A stretch of 64,000 nucleotides of DNA, from NCBI GenBank assembly GCA_003952965.2, contig CM025855.1, positions 28,807,002-28,871,001 of the forward strand, given 5' to 3'. Shown here piece by piece: positions 1 to 12,326 of this stretch. This DNA comes from Morella rubra. Its lineage: Eukaryota; Streptophyta; Magnoliopsida; Fagales; Myricaceae. Every line of letters begins with the position of its first letter. Position 1 is the stretch's first letter. The translations under genes and the position numbers were made by a program. The notes beneath the pieces are model-generated. The model was not told the DNA's origin, ran no database searches, and saw nothing but the letters and a program-made list of their open reading frames with translations.

Positions 1-14
1 GGTTGCAGGGCAAA

Positions 15-91
15 CTAAATTATTGTTTTCTCAGATGCATCTAGGTGACCTCCACCAGTAAACCTCAGTTGTCCTCCCCCAAACAGCTTAG
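15..91 (-). CDS. possible terminal coding exon of an unidentified gene
   Basis: Read on the minus strand, the segment after a pyrimidine-rich stretch and an AAG acceptor-like site encodes a glycine-rich tail containing LFGGGQLRFTGGGH and then a TAG stop at 17-15. The Gly-rich composition looks protein-like, but I cannot place it in a family, and only one short exon lies inside the window. It could equally be chance reading of non-coding DNA. Confidence 0.2.
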
Positions 92-1464
92 AGAGAGAGC
101 AATAAGTCAAAGATTGCAACATTTCAGAGCACAATCACTGTATCCGTTTAAATGCTTTCTCATCTTTAAGTTTCTCTTTCCTTTCGATAAGAACGAACAT
201 TAAAACTTGATAGATACAACTGTTGCCAATGAAGATGGGATTACCATATGCCAGTCAACAGTAAACAAAATACCGCGTCTTAGAGGGAAAGAGGAGGCCA
301 AGATGAACCGGGAGAAAAGTCCAACATCAAGCCGTCATCCGCATCAAAAGCTATCATGAATCCTTTAGGCAACTCACCTGAAACATTGAAACTGTCACTT
401 AAAGACAGTCTAAACTGAGTATGCTGATTTATCTATCTATACGCCACAGAGAGCAAACAGGACATCATCAATCTATATTTCTGAGCAATATATCATGAAG
501 GCAGGACTAGCTACGCCAAAGATTTCTTGGCCACATTATAGCAATGAATACCGGCATAAAAAATAGATTATGCATTGAAATTCATCTACACCACAAGGGT
601 ACATCCTATGAAATTCGAAGCAAAAGTCCAACTTCAATGGAATCCAGTCAAGATCGGAACTTCATACAATTAACGGGTTTGACTTGCTTTGTTATCTCCA
701 AAGTTTCTTCCACGAGCAAGAAACTGATTGTTATCAATCCAATTGTTTTATTTTTCATACCGGACACACAAGTTTTCTGTCAAAATCTGAGAATTGAAAT
801 ATCTAAAATCTCATCCAAAATTGTGTGGCTGGTCAAACGTTACAATAATGATAATGTTGACACCTGTAAGATCCCTTTTATGAAGGTCAAAGATAAAGAG
901 TAAAGCTTTGAACAGACTTCTGATAAATAATCATTCAGCACAGTTTGAAACAAGGTGAGTCTAATCTATTTATATCAGTAGCTAAGTTTTTTTTTTTCTT
1001 TTTAAATTTAATATACCAAGTCCTTGTTGAGAGGGTTTTGTTGAATTTTAAATGGAAACGTGGGAAGGCAGTTTTTATGAAGTTATTATTACAAAAATCT
1101 CTGACCGAGAGACGAGTCTAGGTAACACGTTTCAATATCCAAATCAACTCCAGAAGCTGACTTTGCACTGTTCTCAACAAGTCTAAGCCCTGCCTACTGG
1201 CAGTGATCAAGTCTAAGAAAATAAGGCAGATAGACAATGAAGCACATATAAGAGAAGCCACATTTCCCATCACTCAACCCCAACCCCCTTCTCCCTACCA
1301 GTCACTCATGCTTTACGACTCTAGTTTGATGCATCCATTACTACTAATAAAATAACATCTCCCAATCCAATTCAGAATTATCCCAAGCTTTACAAATCAT
1401 GGAGACATGTGGCAAGGTATGAGAGGGAATTCTTGGTGTATCCAGAAAATTAACATACTAGGTC
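92..1464. other. intergenic / 3' flank of the RsmE gene, no gene recognised
   Basis: AT-rich DNA downstream of the minus-strand methyltransferase gene. A plus-strand reading frame of 119 codons at 544-903 has no recognisable domain. Because a consensus splice donor overlaps the methyltransferase stop (see that gene), a 3'-UTR exon or alternative last exon could lie here, but I could not identify one. Confidence 0.5.
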
Positions 1465-4400
1465 TTACCTGCAAGATAGTTGGGAACTGGATGTTCGCAG
1501 AGAATCAGTCCATAAAATCACAGTTGACAAAAGTGCCATTGTTGCAGTTTCAACTCGTAAGCGAAGTGGCCCAAGGCCAACAGCTGTAGCACCTGCTTCT
1601 AGCATCATATCCAACTCTTTCTTGGTAAAGTCTGAAACATTAAACAACCAACAGGAACCCTTAATTAGGAATTAATCATTTCCAGAAGACAAGTAACTCC
1701 AATACAATAAACCACTAAGTTCGGAAAACAATCATTTCAGGAAGGAGACACCAGTCCGTCTCTAATAAACCATTTGGAAAAGTAGACCAAATTGTTTGGT
1801 ATTAGCAAGCTTTTCCTTATCTGTTTGAATTTTTACATGAAGTTTGATTGAGGTATCAATCTGAGTCAATCTTAACAAAATCCTAAAATAGTCATAATAA
1901 GATGACAAACATGTCTAATGCAATCATGTCAAAAGTCAGAACTAGAAGAATGTTCTTTTTATGCCAACATACAACTTCGTACAACCGGAAAAAAACTTCA
2001 CAGGGCCATAGAGGGAGAGGAAAAAACCCATATCAATCATAAGAACAAACAAAATTTGTGGGAGTTGAAAAAGAAAGGCAGAACAGGGATACTGGAAAGA
2101 AAATCATGAAGACACGTACTACAATCTATTGGAATGTTTATCTATGTTCCAAGATAACACATAAATGCATGTAACAAGAAGACTTCAATTGTAAGCACCT
2201 CGTACAACAAGAACCCACCCACACAGTTCACAAAATAAACCAATAAAACTGGAAAAGGGGAAGCAGGTAACAAAAACAAATCACCATGAATTCTTGAAAA
2301 GACCAACTCAAGCACCCATTCAATTCAGGCCAGATACATGGAAAAACTAAATGATGAAGATATAGGACAGCTTATGATGCGTACTAACCCCCTTCTGGTC
2401 CAACTATAATAAGCCCAGTAGAATCTTTTCCTGATGAAGGCAATGCACTAACAACAGGAATAGCCTCTGCGACGGCAACAAAAGATAACTTTGTCTGAGC
2501 AATCTGCAACGTACAAAATATATATTCATCACAAACAAATATGAAAGACAGGAGCAACAATGCCTACAATGCACGAATTAGACAAAATGGTTGCACGTAC
2601 CAATAAAAGATAGTTACCAAAATATTTAAGAATAGTATCTAAATATAGGATACACGTACCCTAATACTTTAAATTGGCTCACTGCTAAGAGAAGTTATAC
2701 ATCAACTACAATGACTATGCCTTCCGGATAGTTCTTTTTTGATCTTTTGTGGCCAAGACAGTTACCCAACCTTGAAGCTCACAAGAAGGTGGAGAAAATA
2801 ACTCACAAGAGGCAAAAGGCCATCAATTCTTAGCGGAGGGTTCAGAATCATTTCATGCAGACGTTGACCTGTGACATTGGCAACAGGGAGTGGATATTAC
2901 AAAAACAAAAAGAGTTTCAGGCAAGCTTCAATAGTGAACCATTCAAACAGAGAAAATAAATAGGACAATTATCCCATTGTTTAGTTGCTGCTAAAATGAC
3001 ACGTTGCAGTCTGTCCACCCTATTCTCTGAAATCGAAGGAGAGCGTTCTGTCAACAAAGGTGTTACACTACTGGCCCCCAACTCCTAACACAGTTAAAAA
3101 GCAATAGAGAATTAGCAGGGACAAAGACATGCAAGATTCCAACAGGAGAATACTTGCAAATCAATATGACGTACGGTGCATTTCTCAACAAGCCAGTCAG
3201 CTCGACCCACCCTTTAGAGTACCTGAATAGTAGCGGCTTTAAATATGTGATGCCAAACCCACAAGCCTTAAAATTATGTAGCCAATTCTTCGTACTGATT
3301 CCACTGAAAATCACAAAAACTTACCAAAGGCCGCAAACACATGCCAATTTGTGCTCTGAGGAGGAACTAACTTTAGATCTTCCAGTGCCACAAAATCCAA
3401 TCCAGCACGGTCAATCCTCTGTATGCACCCTTCTATCAAACCTCCTTTACCGTTAAAAAGCTCTACCCTTGCATGTCATTATTTGGACCACAATAAGTAT
3501 CTTAGTCTACCACATACCATTTTATAGTACCTCCTAGAAAAAACGAGTAAATTTCCCTCGGAAACTCCTTTTCAATTTCTAGAAAGACCAAAGCTGAAGT
3601 GAGTGCAACCATTCAGACCCCAGTTGAAGTTTCTTATCATCAAACAGGCTAAATTGACATTCAATGTCCTCTTCTACATATAATAGCATGTTTTCACTCC
3701 AAAACATGTCCAAAAATTTGACACTCTTGGGTAGCATAGGCTTAACAAGCATTGCAAAGTAAAAATATTTAGGCATAAAGTTCAAAAGTCCAGATTGGAA
3801 ATATGCAAACTGACAAGGCAACTACAAGGGAAGCCAACCACATCGAGCCCTCGAGGGAAGGCTGTCCAAGTTGCTTGAGAGGTTCAACAACAAATGGACA
3901 TGTTTCCCTCAAACAGAATAAAATCAAGAAAACGGTGCTAAGGGATCACAGTGACGGATATTCGTAAAGCAATGAGGAAATAGATGAAAGCAAAAATACT
4001 CAGCCAATAATTGAAATCACTGAGAATTTAAACCGACCTCTACCCCCCACACAGGGACATACGAGTACTCATGCACAAGAAATAAAACAAAGGAATGTAT
4101 TAGATATTACGTGGCAGCAAGGCAGCAACTGAGTTGATTCTGTGTACTCCGCCTATTTGCTGTTAGTTTGTTAAGTTTATACCGCACTCTTTCGTGTATA
4201 AATATTCTCAGTGTACAGCACATTTATTTTTACGGGAATATACGAACATTCTCTTATTCAATTCTTCTCTATCTCTGTTTTTCTATCACTCTACCTATAC
4301 ACGTTTTTACATGGTATCAGAGCTCTAATGGCTTCTGAAACCCCACCTTCCGCAACTGATGCTGACAAATCAAGCAGTCCGTATTTCTTGCACAATGGAG

Positions 4401-7400
4401 ACAGTCCTGGTGCTCTTTTAGTTACTCAAGTTCTCATAGGTGAAAATCATTCAAGCTGGCGCCGATCCATGGAGACGGCACTCAGCGCGAAGAACAAGCT
4501 TCAATTCGTTAACGGCAGTCTTCCTAGACCAACAACCGAGGATCCGTTATGGACACGATACAATGATATGGTTGCCTCTTGGATTCTGAATTCTGTATCA
4601 AAAGAGCTTGCTAGCAGCGTCTTATACATAGATACAGCAGCTGGAATATGGAAGGATCTTAATGAGCGATTCTCTCAAGGAAACGGGCCACGGATCTTCC
4701 AGATTCAGAAATCTATTGTCTCCTTATCTCAAGGACAGCACACTGTTAGTAAGTATTTCACTATTCTCAAAGGTCTATGGGAAGAGTTATCGAATTACAA
4801 ACAGACGCTGGTCTGTTCTTGCAGCAATGCTAAGTTGTTGGCTGAATCTTACAATCGAGAGTGCATTATGCAGTTTCTGATGGGACTTAATGACTCTTAT
4901 TCTCATGTTCGAGGTCAGATCTTACTGATCGAGCCTCTTCCTTCAATCAATCAAGTATTTTCACTAGTTGTTCAGGAGGAACGTCAAAGAGATGTCTCTG
5001 TTCATGATTCTCCTTCAGTTGAAAATACTGCTTTTATTGCTCGATCTCAGCCATATAGTTCTCGTCCTCTTCCACGTAAAGATAGGCCGAATTGTAGTCA
5101 CTGTGGTTTTGTAGGTCACACTATTGACAAGTGTTACAAACTCATGGATATCCTCCTGGATATAAGTTTCGATCTAAGTCTTCTCTACTGTCAATCATAG
5201 TGCTGCTAATTCTGCCTATCAAGCGTTCTGAGTTTTTGCCAGCTGGTTCGCCATTTACACTGGACCAATGCAGACAACTTTTAGCTCTTTTACCTGCGGC
5301 ATCTCAGACTTCTGATGCACAACAATCCTCTGTTCCTCAAGCTGGACTTGTACCAGAATATCCTATGGTAAACGTGGCAGGTAAATCTTCTATTTCTTCA
5401 TCCACATGGATCGTGGATACAGGGGCCACTGACCATATGGTCTCCTCTGTCTCTTTTCTCGCATCTGTCACATCTGCTACATCCTTTTCTATTAGACTCC
5501 CGAATGGTACTTCAGTTCCTATCACTCATATAGGAACAGTCCAGCTTTCTCCTCATATCTTACTGCAACATGTTCTTGTTATCCTTCATTTTCATTTAAC
5601 CTTCTTTCTGTCAGTGCTTTAACCAAACATATCTCTTGTTGCCTAACCTTTCTTCATGACCGTTTGTTGATTCAGGACCTGTTCAGTATGAAGACGATTG
5701 GTTTGGCTAGGAACATGGAGGTCTTTACCATTTGGATCAAATAAATTCTGGTGGTTTGCGTACTACTTGTATTCCTGTTTCCCCACCTATAGCTTGTGTT
5801 TCTACAAATAAATCTGCCATTTTGTGGCACTGTAGACTAGGTCATCCCTCTCCTTCTCGCATGCAATTTCTCAAAGATTGTATTTCTGATTTTTCCCTAT
5901 CGAATTTTACTCATTGCACAGTATGTCCTATGGCTAAACAACATCGCCTTCCTTTTCCTATTTCTGTGCATAAGTCTAAAGCTTTGTTTGAATTGGTACA
6001 TTGCGATTTATGGGGGCCTTTTGCAGTTCCTGATTCAAATGGATTTCGTTATTTCTTAACAATAATGGATGATTTTAGCCGATGCACATGGTTGTATCTC
6101 TTAGTTTCCAAAACCCAAACCTACTCTCACATACAAGCATTTTTCACTATGGTCGAAACTCAATTTCATACTAAAATTCAGATCCTTCGATCTGATTTTG
6201 GTACTGAGTTTTCTCTTTCCAATTTTTTAGCTTACAAAGGAATTATACACCAGCATTCTTGTGTCGCCACTCCTCAGCAAAACGGCGTTGTAGAGCGTAA
6301 GCACCAACATCTACTTAACGTTGCTAGGGCTTTCGATTTCAAGCTGGCCTTCCACTCTCTTTTTGGAGTGATTGTGTTCTAACTGCTACTTATCTTATCA
6401 ATAGAGTTCCCTCTCCTTTGTTACACAACAAATCTCCATATGAAATTTTATTTTCTGCCAAGCCAAATTATACACATCTCCGTGTCTTTGGTTCTCTATG
6501 TTATGTTTCAACTTCTGTCAAGAATAGGCACAAGTTTGACTCTCGGGCAGACCCTTGTATCTTCATTGGCTATCCATATGCTATTAAGGGATATAAAGTT
6601 TTCCATTTAGCTACTCAAAAGACTTCCATTTCTCGCAATGTCATCTTCTATGAGCATATCTTTCCTTTCAAGATTTATCCTGCCAATACTTTGCATCTTC
6701 CTACTCTGCCTCTTTCAGCTCCTGACATTTCTTTTCTGTTTCTATTATTTCTAATAGTTCTATTGATTTTGATCCTTCTAATAATTCTGCTAGTCCTATT
6801 AATTCTGCCTATCCCGCTTCTCCTGTTACTTCACTTCCTGCTTTTGTTCCACATAGTCCTCTTCCGTCTGTCACTTCTCATATCCCCAACACCTCTTTCA
6901 CTTCACCACATAGTACTTCACCCGAACCTTTCCCTTCTGCACATGATCCAATTCCCCCTATATTCTTACCTCCTACTCGACACTCAGCTTGAATACGCAA
7001 GGCACCAGAATATTTGAAAGACTATCATTGCCAATTGGTTCATGTTCCTCATGACAAATCACTTGTCTTCTTGGGTACTGCAGGTTCTCACCCATCTGGT
7101 ACACCATCCATATTTCTTCCTTTCTTAACTACTCTAAGCTTTCTCCTACACATTTGTCTTTTGTCCTTGCTGTTAGCTCTCAATCTGAGCCTTCTACTTT
7201 TCGAGAGCTGTTCAAAGTCTTGAGTGGCGTGATGCCATGGCCAAGGAGATTGCTGCCTTAGAACTCAATCAAACATGGACAGTTTGTACATTACCTCCGA
7301 GAAAGGTTTCCTATAGACTGCAAGTGGGTGTATAAGATTAAATTCAATGCTGATGGAACTGTGGAGCGTCATAAAGCTAGGCTAGTTGCTAAGGGCTTTA

Positions 7401-9982
7401 CTCAAAAAGAGGTTTTGACTATTTTGAGACGTTTTCTCCGGTAGCTAAACTTACTACCGTGTGTCTTACTTGCTGTGGCAGCTTCCTATGGTTGGCATTT
7501 ACATCAACTTGATGTGAATAATGCGTTTCTACATGGGGAGTTACATGAGGAGATTATATGAAGTTACCTTCGGGGTTCCAAGGAAAGGGGGAGTCTAATG
7601 TTTGCCGGTTAACTAAGTCCTTATATGGATTAAAACAGGCCTCTCGCTAATAGTTTCGCAAGTTTTCTGATTTTTTGCTTGCCAATGGGTTCACTCAGTC
7701 TAAAGCCGACTACACCCTCTTCACCAAGAAATCTGCTTCTTCTTTCTTGGCTTTGTTAGTGCATGTTGATGATATTATCTTAACTGGTGATAGTCTTCCT
7801 TCTATCCTTGCTTTCAAGGCTGTTATTGATCGAAAGTTTCAAATTAAAGACTTAGGACAGCTTCGATATTTCTTGGGGATCGAAGTTGTTAGAACCAGAT
7901 CTAGTCTTTCCTTATGTCAGCGCAAGTTTGCACTTGACATTCTTGCTGATGCTGGTTGTCTCGGTTCCAAGCCTGTTCAAACACCTCTTGAACAGAACCT
8001 TAAGCTTGTAAGGGATGATACTTCTCCTTTAATCGATCCTACAGCTTATAGAAGATTAGTGGGTCGCTTGCTTTATCTTAACATCACTCGTCCTGATCTT
8101 TCATATGCTCTGCAAGTTTTGAGTCAGTTCATGGAGTCCCTCATCAGTCTCATATGGATGCTGTCACTCGTGTCCTTCGGTATCTTAAGGGTACTCCTGG
8201 TCAGGGCTTATTCTTTCCTTCATCCTCTCCGCTGCATCTTAAAGCCTTCACTGACTCGGATTGGGCTGATTGTTCTGATTCTCGACATTCTATAACCGGC
8301 TATTCCAATTTTTCTTGGTGATTCTTTGGTTTCATGGAAATCTAAGAAACAAACTACCATCTCTCGTTCTTCTGCTGAGGCTGAATACCGAGCTATGGCT
8401 ACTACAAGTTGTGAGATTCAATGGCTGCGCTATTTGCTTGATGATTTAGGCATTCCTCATCCTAAGCCTGCCTGTTATTTTGTGACAATCAAGCCGCCAT
8501 TTACATAGCTGCCAATCCGGTTTTTCACGAACGCACCAAGCACATTGAGCTCGACTGTCACCTGGTACGTGAGAAAATTTCTTCTGGCCTGATACGTACT
8601 CTGCATGTCAAAACGCAGCACCAGTTGGCTGACATCTTTACAAAGCCTCTTGGCACTGTTCAATTTCATTCTTTGTTATCCAAGCTTAACGTTCTTAATA
8701 TTCACTGTTCAGCTCGAGGGGGAGTATTAGATATTACATGGCAGCAACTGAGTTGATTCTGTGTACTCCGCCTATTTGCTGTTAGTTTGTTAAGTTTATA
8801 ACGCACTCTTTCGTGTATAAATATTCTCAATGTACAGCACATTTATTTTTACGGGAATATACGAGAACATTCTCTTATTCAATTCTCTCTATCTCTGTTT
8901 TCTCTATCACTCTACCTATACACGTTTTTACAAATTGCTTTCACTTCTGAAAACCCTCCTTATCCACCCCATGACAGCTGGGTCTAGAACCTTTGCATGC
9001 TGAATTAACTAGAAGGCTTTATCAAATAATTTCTTCACAATATACTTTTAAAGAACTTGATACTTTCGTCAAGAAAGTAACCTATTAAAAATAAAGACAA
9101 AAGATAACCCTGGAATGCAGGCCATAATTTTGGTCCCTAACAAAATCCTTGAATAGGGGGAAAAAAACAGATCAGGCCAAAGGTGTGCATACCTATCATT
9201 TGTGCTCAACCTCAAAACTTTAATCATATGCCAGAACTCATCACCTTGTACATGAACAATACTGCCCTGCATTATAAGGGACACAATTACTATACTGTCT
9301 TCGTTCTCCAATCATGTAACTCTTAGGTTAAAATTTCACTTATAGTTTCGGCATTGAAAGGGCCATATTATATGCAGAAGAGCCCAAAGAGACAGTCTTA
9401 CAGATGACCCTTACATCCACCAAATACAAAGTTAAAGGAAGGCCAACAGACTTTCCAGTTAAAACACCATTAATAATAATCATACGAACAAGCACATCAC
9501 AACAACCACCGTGATTATTATCGATTCAATCGGCCAATAAATGACAAGCGCTTAACTCAAAAATTGCATCCTTGCATTCTAATGTGGACCATAGTTATAC
9601 CCTCGACAGAATCCCATCAAAGAGAGAGCATCGAACCAGAAACCCAACCCGACTTCCATTCTTCCTCAGCAAATAAACACATGGTCAATCATGCCTGTGC
9701 TTGTGTGCGCGAGTGCATGTACACATACATCCACACATTATATGTGGAGAGAAAGGTTGCCTTGGAAGGAGGGAGAACTTCGGAGAAGAAGCGAGGGAGT
9801 CCCCCACGAGACTGGTTGGCGTAATCCGAGGAAGACGATGAGAGTGCTCGGAGGTTCAAGGTCCTGAGCAACGAACGGTCCAAGAACTCCGCAAAACGAG
9901 GTCGTGTTGGTACCAGGGTTTGCATTTGTAACGGACTCAAAACTCTGAAACACAGACCCATAAAAGAGTGGCAGTGTGTCAC
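1465..9982 (-). CDS. RsmE-type 16S rRNA (uracil1498-N3)-methyltransferase, probably organellar; eight exons
   Basis: SPOUT-class enzyme that methylates N3 of a uridine in small-subunit rRNA. Exons on the minus strand: 9761-9982, 9193-9266, 3325-3467, 3175-3222, 2967-3084, 2807-2868, 2389-2503, 1465-1631. Exon 1 has a basic Ser/Arg-rich leader suggesting organelle targeting (start at 9982, or a later Met near 9961 or 9925), then [15 protein letters not shown]. Exons 2-3 give the PUA-like part ([22 protein letters not shown]). Exons 7-8 give the SAM-binding trefoil knot ([26 protein letters not shown]). Intron 1 uses a GC donor (9760-9759). Intron 2 holds the Copia element. Oddities: exon 4 is 48 nt where the conserved LKGGRADW reading needs 47 (one extra G in a G run, putting a TGA in frame), and exon 5 has no GT at the expected end; the next in-frame donor adds three codons. 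The stop at 1467-1465 overlaps a consensus donor. Family identity is firm; whether it is functional is open. Confidence 0.85.
4098..4311 (+). repeat. 5' LTR of the Copia element
   Basis: Begins TATTAGATATTAC and ends CGTTTTTACA directly before the primer binding site. It is 214 bp and matches 8725-8932 except for a few changes, including a short duplicated GCAGCAAG-type stretch near its start. It contains a TATA-like TATAAATA at about 4196-4203. Confidence 0.92.
8725..8932 (+). repeat. 3' LTR of the Copia element
   Basis: 208-bp copy of the 5' LTR, directly after the polypurine tract and ending TTTTTACA before host intron sequence resumes at 8933. Confidence 0.92.
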
Positions 9983-10864
9983 AGCCGAACAGTTTTTGGC
10001 GGAGAATGGAGATAGCGATGTCGGCTCTGTAGTAACAATCGGGGAATTCCTGAAATCCCCAGGCGTTTTAAGTCGGAAATAAGGGATCCGCCGTTTTTGT
10101 CAACTTGAAAACGCCAAGTCGTTTTCTTTCATTCTTTCTATGCTGCTTTTGTTTAAGAGCCAACAAGTTCTAATGTCGTCAAATATTCGACATGATTCCC
10201 TGCAACAGCAGCATTACCATTGACATTGTATTTCAACCCTTGGTCTTGGGCGTTTTGCCTTTACCTTTTCATAGATGCTCAGAAAAATTTCGTGTTTGAT
10301 TCATTCACAAAACTGATCATGAACGAAGCTAGTTTTACAAAGCTTTTTGATGTTTCCCATTTTTGTTAATTTTTTTGGACATCTCATTGTTTTAAGCCTA
10401 TTTGTCTCTTGGTTAAGGGCCTAAAAATGACAACGGGCGTGGTGCTCCAATTTGCAAAATATCATGTGATTGAGGGTGAGATAGTAAAGATGTTTGGATT
10501 TACTTCTGATTGTAAGGTCCTAATGTGTCCTAATAAACAATTCTTGTTCAGCCAATACATTAGAAATGAAATCAATGCTTCAGATCAAGTTAGTTAGTGT
10601 TCTAGTGCACTTTCCTTTTCTATTTTTTTTTTCAAACTCAATCATCGATTTTATTTATTTACGCATTACTTAAATAAATCCGCTTAGTGTGACACACTAG
10701 AGCTGAATCCATACTCAGTAAACAAGAAGACAACAAGCTAGTTATTTAGTACACGCAAATATACTAATCCGCTTAAGAATTCTAGGCGTTAATTGATATG
10801 ACAATGATTATATACAACTAGTCTTCTTTTTACGCATGTGAATCCTTTAGAATTTTCTACCTGG
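9983..10864. other. upstream region of the RsmE gene, no gene recognised
   Basis: Holds the presumed promoter and 5' leader of the minus-strand methyltransferase, then AT-rich spacer. A 62-codon plus-strand frame at 10409-10597 shows no domain. No clear TATA box could be assigned to the methyltransferase. Confidence 0.5.
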
Positions 10865-11008
10865 ATTACACGATACAATTCGAATAAAAATAGACACAAC
10901 AAGTGAACCTTATTATAAGGTCTATGTTGTCCAAAATTTATATGGACAATATTAAATGGTATATAAACTTACCTGTTGTATCTATCTCTCTAAATTGTAT
11001 CGTGTAAT
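10865..11008. repeat. short inverted-repeat element (MITE-like)
   Basis: A perfect 16-bp inverted repeat, ATTACACGATACAATT at 10865-10880 and its reverse complement at 10993-11008, encloses about 112 bp of AT-rich sequence. The size and AT-rich core fit a small MITE. No target-site duplication is evident, so it could also be part of a larger decayed repeat. Confidence 0.5.
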
Positions 11009-11258
11009 ATAATTTTTGCAATATAATTTTTAATCCTCCTTTTACGAGGCTGATGATCCCCCAGATTCAACTGGAGGTACTTCTACATTATATTTATGTG
11101 CATGGAAGGCAGAGGGGGTAAACAATGCCAGTCATTTTAGAGATAAACCAATTATTCCTTAAAAAATTCCATGACTCAAGGATGACTGACACTGGTGCCT
11201 TATTGAATCAAATTATACGACTTTGGGATAGACTTCGAATGGGGCTAACCAGTAAAGA

Positions 11259-12326
11259 TCAGATGGTCTTCTGAATACGCATGAGTTCATTAGCGACATC
11301 AATCATATCAGGCCTTGCTTCACTTTTCTCTTGGACGCATGCCGACGCCAGTGCTAAAAAATCTTTCAATTGCCGAGCTTGCCCTTCTCCCCCTTCCTCC
11401 GAAACAATTTTCGGATCCATGATCCTACTTTGCGCACCAGATCGAACATGATATCTCACATCTTCAACAAATGACAAATAACTGGATCCCAAATATGTAT
11501 CTGTAGGATTTTTTTCTGAAGGATTTTTACCTGTTAAGAAAACAAGTAGAAGGACACCAAAACTATAGACGTCACTTTTCTCAGTAACAAAGCCAGACAC
11601 CAAGTCCTCAAGGCAAGTGTACCCAAAAGTCTGTTTCACGTCGTCACTTGCATGAGACTGGTTTGGAGGAATGGTTATGGAGAGTGCGAAGTTGCACAAC
11701 TTAGGAACCAAGTTATGGTCCAATAAGATGCAGCTAGGTCTTACATCACGATGGACGACTGGCCTGCGAAGGGCAGAGTGGAGATATGTAAGTGCATTAG
11801 CGAGCTCCTTGGCGATCCTCAACCTGGTCTTCCAAGGTAGGTACTCGTCAGCGCCAAAACCTCCTTGATCATTGAGGGGTCCATTTGATGCATATTCATG
11901 CACAAGAACCGGTACAGGAAACTGTACACAACAGCCTATGAGCTTTAAAACGTTCTTATGATTGCTCATCTGGGTTGCAATGATAATGTCACGGATAACA
12001 AGGGACCTAACTTCATCCTTGCTGCTCACCCCTGTGAACTTCTTAACAAGTACGCGGCGATCATCTAAACAGCCCCAATATATATCACAACTGACACTGA
12101 CACTGACCCGATCGACATGAAAAAATTCCAGCTCATCAAATATGGGCCTCCATGTTGGAAGTAATGGACATTTTTGTACAACGTGACGAGGGTCCCAGTT
12201 GTTCGTTGCTCTGATGAGCTCGTCAGCTGTGAAATTGCGAATGGGATTGCATTTTCCGTTACTAGAAGCAATCAGATCCTCTAATAACATGGATCCGTTA
12301 ATCAAGAATGATGTATCTGTTTCCAT
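11259..12326 (-). CDS. ZED1-related (ZRK/RKS1-type) receptor-like cytoplasmic pseudokinase
   Basis: 355-residue protein from the Met at 12326-12324; the open frame continues upstream through a poly-T acceptor-like stretch (about 12420), so an extra 5' exon is possible. The ZRK signature FLINGSMLLEDLIA...GKCNPIRNFTADELIRATNN stands at the N terminus, followed by the kinase fold: VLVKKF with the beta-3 Lys, LKLIGCCVQFPVPVLVHEY, HRDVRPS in the catalytic loop, LCNFALS where active kinases have DFG, and SDVYSFGVLLL. The missing DFG Asp predicts little or no kinase activity. In Arabidopsis, ZRKs act as adaptors that bind ZAR1 and recruit uridylylated PBL kinases for effector sensing; that role here is inference from family. 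The frame is intact. Related WAK-like kinases are the main alternative, but the N-terminal motif favours ZRK. Confidence 0.88.
   Translation of the reverse strand: METDTSFLINGSMLLEDLIASSNGKCNPIRNFTADELIRATNNWDPRHVVQKCPLLPTWRPIFDELEFFHVDRVSVSVSCDIYWGCLDDRRVLVKKFTGVSSKDEVRSLVIRDIIIATQMSNHKNVLKLIGCCVQFPVPVLVHEYASNGPLNDQGGFGADEYLPWKTRLRIAKELANALTYLHSALRRPVVHRDVRPSCILLDHNLVPKLCNFALSITIPPNQSHASDDVKQTFGYTCLEDLVSGFVTEKSDVYSFGVLLLVFLTGKNPSEKNPTDTYLGSSYLSFVEDVRYHVRSGAQSRIMDPKIVSEEGGEGQARQLKDFLALASACVQEKSEARPDMIDVANELMRIQKTI

Larger units (their letters stand above)
4098..8932 (+). mobile_element. Ty1/Copia LTR retrotransposon inserted in intron 2 of the RsmE gene; broken
   Basis: Two near-identical LTRs (4098-4311 and 8725-8932) flank the element. 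An initiator-Met-type primer binding site TGGTATCAGAGC follows the 5' LTR (4312-4323), and a polypurine tract GAGGGGGAG precedes the 3' LTR (8716-8724). Parts in Copia order: gag of the UBN2 type with a zinc knuckle (about 4330-5160), protease with DTGATDHM (about 5415), GAG-pre-integrase and integrase core (about 5820-6330), reverse transcriptase (about 7240-8110) and RNase H (about 8230-8510). The protease-integrase-RT order makes it Copia rather than Gypsy. It is a fossil with several interruptions. The LTRs differ by only a few substitutions and short indels, so insertion was recent on an evolutionary scale. Flanking 5-mers (GAATG/AATTG) do not match exactly. Confidence 0.93.

Noticed and set aside
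544-903. 119-codon plus-strand frame
   Set aside because: No domain, hydrophobic pattern or homologous look; consistent with chance in AT-rich DNA.
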